From Promethearchaeota archaeon (GTDB taxonomy: Archaea > Asgardarchaeota > Lokiarchaeia > Sigynarchaeales > SOKP01), in the NCBI GenBank assembly GCA_030620005.1, contig JAUXAJ010000237.1, positions 1 through 8,402 on the forward strand: a stretch of 8,402 nt of DNA. The letters are read 5' to 3'. Below the pieces are notes generated by a model, which worked only from the letters and a program-made list of their open reading frames with translations, had not been told where the DNA came from and made no database searches. Both the position numbers and the translations under genes were made by a program. Position 1 is the first letter of the stretch. Every line of letters begins with the position of its first letter. Below are positions 5,307-8,402 of the stretch, piece after piece.

Positions 5307-8300
5307 TTATAAATCTTGAATAATATCGGTAATTCTGTCTACTTCTTTAAATTTTTTTTTGCGGCTTCTCATTTTTAAGGCAATAACAGTAACTATTGTT
5401 ATAACTCCAATTGAACTACCAACTATAATCATGCCGATTGGACTTAATAAGAAGTCTAAAACGTTAAATTCGGGCGCAACACTAACAGAGCTCTTGATAC
5501 CAATTTCTCCCTCATCTTCTTCACTAGAACCTCCACCACCACCACCTCCTGAAGGAGGAATGTAGTCGTTTGGCCATACCGTGAAAAGAATGGCAAAGTT
5601 GTTGGTATTCGTGCTTAACGCATTGTATGAATTGTAATAGGTAGTATCAAGGCCAAGATTTAATCCGCAAGTATAGCTTGATGCGTAGTCAAGATAATCG
5701 TAATTAAACAGTATATCCCCATTTTCATAAAGAATTACTTCAAATGAACCAACTAAATGTCCCGATAATGTGTAATAATCGTGCCATTCAATAATAACTC
5801 GATTTGGAGAAGTAAGGTTTTTGACAAAAATATTACAAGGACTTGTAGACGCTAGATCGTCCCAAAATGGAGCGATCGTAAAATTATAATCGCTAGATGG
5901 AAATGGCTCGTTATAAGAATCTGTTCTATTTTCAAAACTCACGAATCCATTCGTGCATATGTATATTGAATCAAATGTCATGTTATAGAATTTAAATGCA
6001 AATGGTAAGTAAAATTTTTGAGTTCCATTGTATCTATTATCAGTCCCCCATAGCTGGCAACGGACACCATCAGTTGCATCGATCCAGTCGTAAATATATT
6101 GCGGCATCATTCGATAATTTTCTATAATTCTAGAATCTTTTACAACAGGACCAATAAAGATACTAGAATTGATAATAGGGCCATCATCAGAACAATTAAA
6201 GTAATACCAGTAAGTTCCATTATTGGGTAAATATGTGCTGAAATTATAAATGCATCCATCCATGTAATTATCATCCGTAGGATTTTGTTTTACCATGGAA
6301 TAAGTTGTCGAGTTTATGGTAACATTTACAAATATCGGTGCGTTGTTATCCACATCTGTATAAGTAACGGTGTACACGAAATTCGTAGTGCTGTTATATC
6401 CATAATAAGGGTTAACTTCACAACTTAACGAGGGTAAATTCTCATTAGAGTACGTTACATTTAAATCGCCATATTGAGATGTCGAATTATAATAACTGCC
6501 ATCCTTACAGCCAAAAGAATAAGTATAATTGTAATCGCTTGATTGTAAATAGGTTATATATTGATAGACGCATCCATCAGTGTAATTATTGTCTAATAGA
6601 TTTTGTTTTTCCAAGAAATAGTATGTTCCATTTATAGAAACATTCACGTGAGTCGGTGCGATGTTATCTATATCAGTATATACCACGCTAAAATTAAATT
6701 GCGTTGATTGATTACTTTTTGTAAGCGTTACCTTTTCGCTAGTGAGCGTGGGTTTTTTAACATTCGGTTGATACGATATATTAGCAAATCCATGGCCAGA
6801 TATTGCCTTTGCCACCAAGAAATATGCTCCTGTACTTGCAGAGGTGTAGCATATGACTTCATCGTTTCCCAATTCTGAAGAAATACATGAGGCAACCAGC
6901 ATAGGTTCGCCGCATGAAGTAGATGAGTTGGCGTATAAATATAAGTCAAAATCTGCTCCTAGAGGAACAGTCAAATTGAATCTATAATTTTCGCCGTTCA
7001 TGAGATTAACGTGACAACCAAGTGCGTGCTTGTGGTAAGGATTTACGGTACTACTCGAAATTGTTGCATTAATTACTTCATGAGGAGACAATACTTCAGT
7101 CCAAGCTTCAATAGCGGCATCAACATTTAATCTTCCGTATCCTTCGTGAATATCTTTCCCACCACGATTAAGTAGAGGACTATCGCTAGTGTCTACTTCT
7201 CTTGTTAACGGATAGGTTTCAGTTGCCGTCATCAGTAGCAAAGCTTTGACTAACTTTGCTTGCGTTGGAGCATACTGCCATTTATTGTATCCTCCCATTG
7301 CTTCTATCAATAGATTTGCGGCTCCTGCCACGGCAGGCGTTGCCATTGAAGTGCCCAATGCAGGAGAAGTATCGTTATGAAAGCCATCCATGTTATAAAA
7401 TCCTTCAGCGTCGTTATCGTTCGTGTCTGCCGAAAACATCGTAAAATCGTATCTACTCCCTCCGGGGGCTAAAATATCCGGTTTAGTTGTATACCCCGTA
7501 CAAGAAGCCCCACCAGAGCTGCTATAATCAGTAACACGATCCACGCTACTCATTGCTGCAACCGTTATTACATTATCTGCATCTCCTGGCGATCCGATAT
7601 TAGCACCAGCACCATCGTTTCCTGCTGCGACAACCGTTACAATCCCGACTTCCACAAGATTATTTACTGCATTAACTAATGCCGTCTGTCCAGTGCCATC
7701 TCCAAGGCTCATTGAAACAACTGTTATATTGTATATGTTTTTATTAGACAATATCCAAGATAAACCATCAATAATATCGGAACTCCAACCTGAACCTTCT
7801 TCGTCAAGTACTTTTACTCCGACAAGATGCGCATCTGGAGCTACTCCTTGCCATTCATCACCACTATTATAAAGCGGGGGATTAAAAGGCCAGTGTATTT
7901 CACCCCTGAATCTTACAATTGGGTCATCAACCCATCCATCGCCGCCATTGTCATTTAAATATATTACTATACGTAATGAGTGTTCGCCAAGAGTAGATAA
8001 TGTGGCAGAATAATTTAATACATGTTCCCAATTGGAAGAAATAACATCATATGAGTCTTTTATCGTGTCTCCTTGGTATAAGTAAGCGTAAACATGTGTA
8101 TAATCTTCAGGAGTATAATCCGTGAAATTACATACAATCCCCACGTATCCGGGATTTGTAACGTTGAAAACAGCTGCAGTAATAGCTATATAAGAACCAT
8201 CGGGGCAAAATGGATACATGCTCGTATAATTAAAACTTAAACTATATGTAGAAACGGTTCTACCCATCCCGTCTAATTCAGATGAGCCTCCCCCCGCAGA

Positions 8301-8402
8301 AATTCCAGCACAGTGCGACCCGTGTCCATTATCGTCGTAAGGCTTAACTTCATCATTTACAAAATCTTTCCATCCTACAATTTTTTTTGTAAAGTCTTGA
8401 TC
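5307..8402 (-). CDS. Cell-surface subtilisin-like (S8) protease, C-terminally membrane-anchored; 5' end missing
   Basis: The frame is open to the right edge, so 1031 residues are visible and the start is outside. Catalytic His is H27 in 'DDNGHGSHCAGI', oxyanion Asn is N262 in 'VVAAGNDG', and Ser is S352 in 'GTSMATPAVAGAANLL'; the Asp should lie just upstream of 'DQDFTKKIVGWKDF', off the window. Domains in order: S8 core (1-430) with a ~140-residue insertion at about 46-185; a PPC domain (~450-545, 'GADFDLYLYANSS'); two tandem beta domains (~565-649 and 671-751); a nidogen-like beta domain (~765-942, 'FAFKFYNMTFDSIYICTNGF'); a Gly7 linker (~952-958) and acidic stretch; one membrane helix (~988-1010); and a basic cytoplasmic tail. 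About 29 Asn-X-Ser/Thr sequons suggest heavy N-glycosylation outside the cell. It probably degrades extracellular peptides or processes surface proteins. The ATG at 8267 is not the start, because the His motif lies before it. Confidence 0.95.
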   Translation of the reverse strand, partial: DQDFTKKIVGWKDFVNDEVKPYDDNGHGSHCAGISAGGGSSELDGMGRTVSTYSLSFNYTSMYPFCPDGSYIAITAAVFNVTNPGYVGIVCNFTDYTPEDYTHVYAYLYQGDTIKDSYDVISSNWEHVLNYSATLSTLGEHSLRIVIYLNDNGGDGWVDDPIVRFRGEIHWPFNPPLYNSGDEWQGVAPDAHLVGVKVLDEEGSGWSSDIIDGLSWILSNKNIYNITVVSMSLGDGTGQTALVNAVNNLVEVGIVTVVAAGNDGAGANIGSPGDADNVITVAAMSSVDRVTDYSSSGGASCTGYTTKPDILAPGGSRYDFTMFSADTNDNDAEGFYNMDGFHNDTSPALGTSMATPAVAGAANLLIEAMGGYNKWQYAPTQAKLVKALLLMTATETYPLTREVDTSDSPLLNRGGKDIHEGYGRLNVDAAIEAWTEVLSPHEVINATISSSTVNPYHKHALGCHVNLMNGENYRFNLTVPLGADFDLYLYANSSTSCGEPMLVASCISSELGNDEVICYTSASTGAYFLVAKAISGHGFANISYQPNVKKPTLTSEKVTLTKSNQSTQFNFSVVYTDIDNIAPTHVNVSINGTYYFLEKQNLLDNNYTDGCVYQYITYLQSSDYNYTYSFGCKDGSYYNSTSQYGDLNVTYSNENLPSLSCEVNPYYGYNSTTNFVYTVTYTDVDNNAPIFVNVTINSTTYSMVKQNPTDDNYMDGCIYNFSTYLPNNGTYWYYFNCSDDGPIINSSIFIGPVVKDSRIIENYRMMPQYIYDWIDATDGVRCQLWGTDNRYNGTQKFYLPFAFKFYNMTFDSIYICTNGFVSFENRTDSYNEPFPSSDYNFTIAPFWDDLASTSPCNIFVKNLTSPNRVIIEWHDYYTLSGHLVGSFEVILYENGDILFNYDYLDYASSYTCGLNLGLDTTYYNSYNALSTNTNNFAILFTVWPNDYIPPSGGGGGGGSSEEDEGEIGIKSSVSVAPEFNVLDFLLSPIGMIIVGSSIGVITIVTVIALKMRSRKKKFKEVDRITDIIQDL
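6150..6710 (-). repeat. Tandem duplicated beta domain within the subtilase
   Basis: Two consecutive ~82-residue units (about 6710-6456 and 6392-6150) share the pattern YTDxDNxAPxxVNVxIN, then KQNxxDxNYxDGCxY, then TYL and FxCxDG. Similarity is also visible in the DNA, for example around the codons for YTDGC and YMDGC. They are probably Ig-like spacers that extend the protease from the membrane. The paired Cys in each unit could form disulfides. Confidence 0.7.

Noticed and set aside
5545..5558. CCTCC-tgaa-GGAGG hairpin
   Set aside because: It lies in the codons for the Gly-rich linker of the subtilase, and simple GGN codon repeats explain it.
8265..8267. ATG as the start of the subtilase
   Set aside because: The 45 codons before it are open and contain the catalytic His motif GHGSHCAGI, so the gene continues off the window.

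Overview
The window is AT-rich archaeal DNA with protein genes on both strands and no rRNA, tRNA or CRISPR. The gene set suggests an anaerobic archaeon, and an Asgard (Lokiarchaeia-like) lineage is my best guess. It holds a DUF39-CBS/NIL-ferredoxin pair of the methanogen homocysteine type, HdrC/HdrB-like redox subunits, an SCP2-like protein, a stand-alone seven-helix membrane protein, and a large glycosylation-rich subtilase with a PPC domain, Gly-rich linker and C-terminal membrane anchor. Poly-T tracts sit just after several stop codons, as expected for archaeal termination. The lineage is inferred from protein style and was not tested by a search.

Layout, left to right. (1) Bases 1-1040, plus strand: the 3' end of a DUF39-CBS protein followed 3 bases later by a NIL-domain 2x[4Fe-4S] ferredoxin. 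(2) Bases 1041-1407: a gene-free convergent gap with two related palindromes facing each other as inverted repeats. (3) 1408-1803, minus: an SCP2-like protein. (4) 2066-3625, minus: an hdrC-like gene and an hdrB-like gene 6 bases apart; the last codons of the hdrB-like gene lie in a third copy of the palindromic repeat. (5) 3770-4504, minus: a 7-helix membrane protein. (6) 4656-5249, plus: an unrecognised soluble protein with a weak cupin-like look, divergent from the membrane gene. (7) 5307-8402, minus: a subtilase whose 5' end, including the catalytic Asp, is off the right edge.

Two modules have a readable logic. The DUF39-CBS/ferredoxin pair should put sulfur into aspartate semialdehyde to make homocysteine. 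The HdrC/HdrB pair should pass electrons from cubane clusters to non-cubane CCG clusters that reduce disulfides, with the flavin partner (HdrA or another) encoded elsewhere. The subtilase is a cell-surface protease. I see no clear new multi-gene system. The least explained signals are the palindromic repeat family near 1141-1350 and 2059-2101, and the roughly 140-residue insertion inside the protease catalytic domain.
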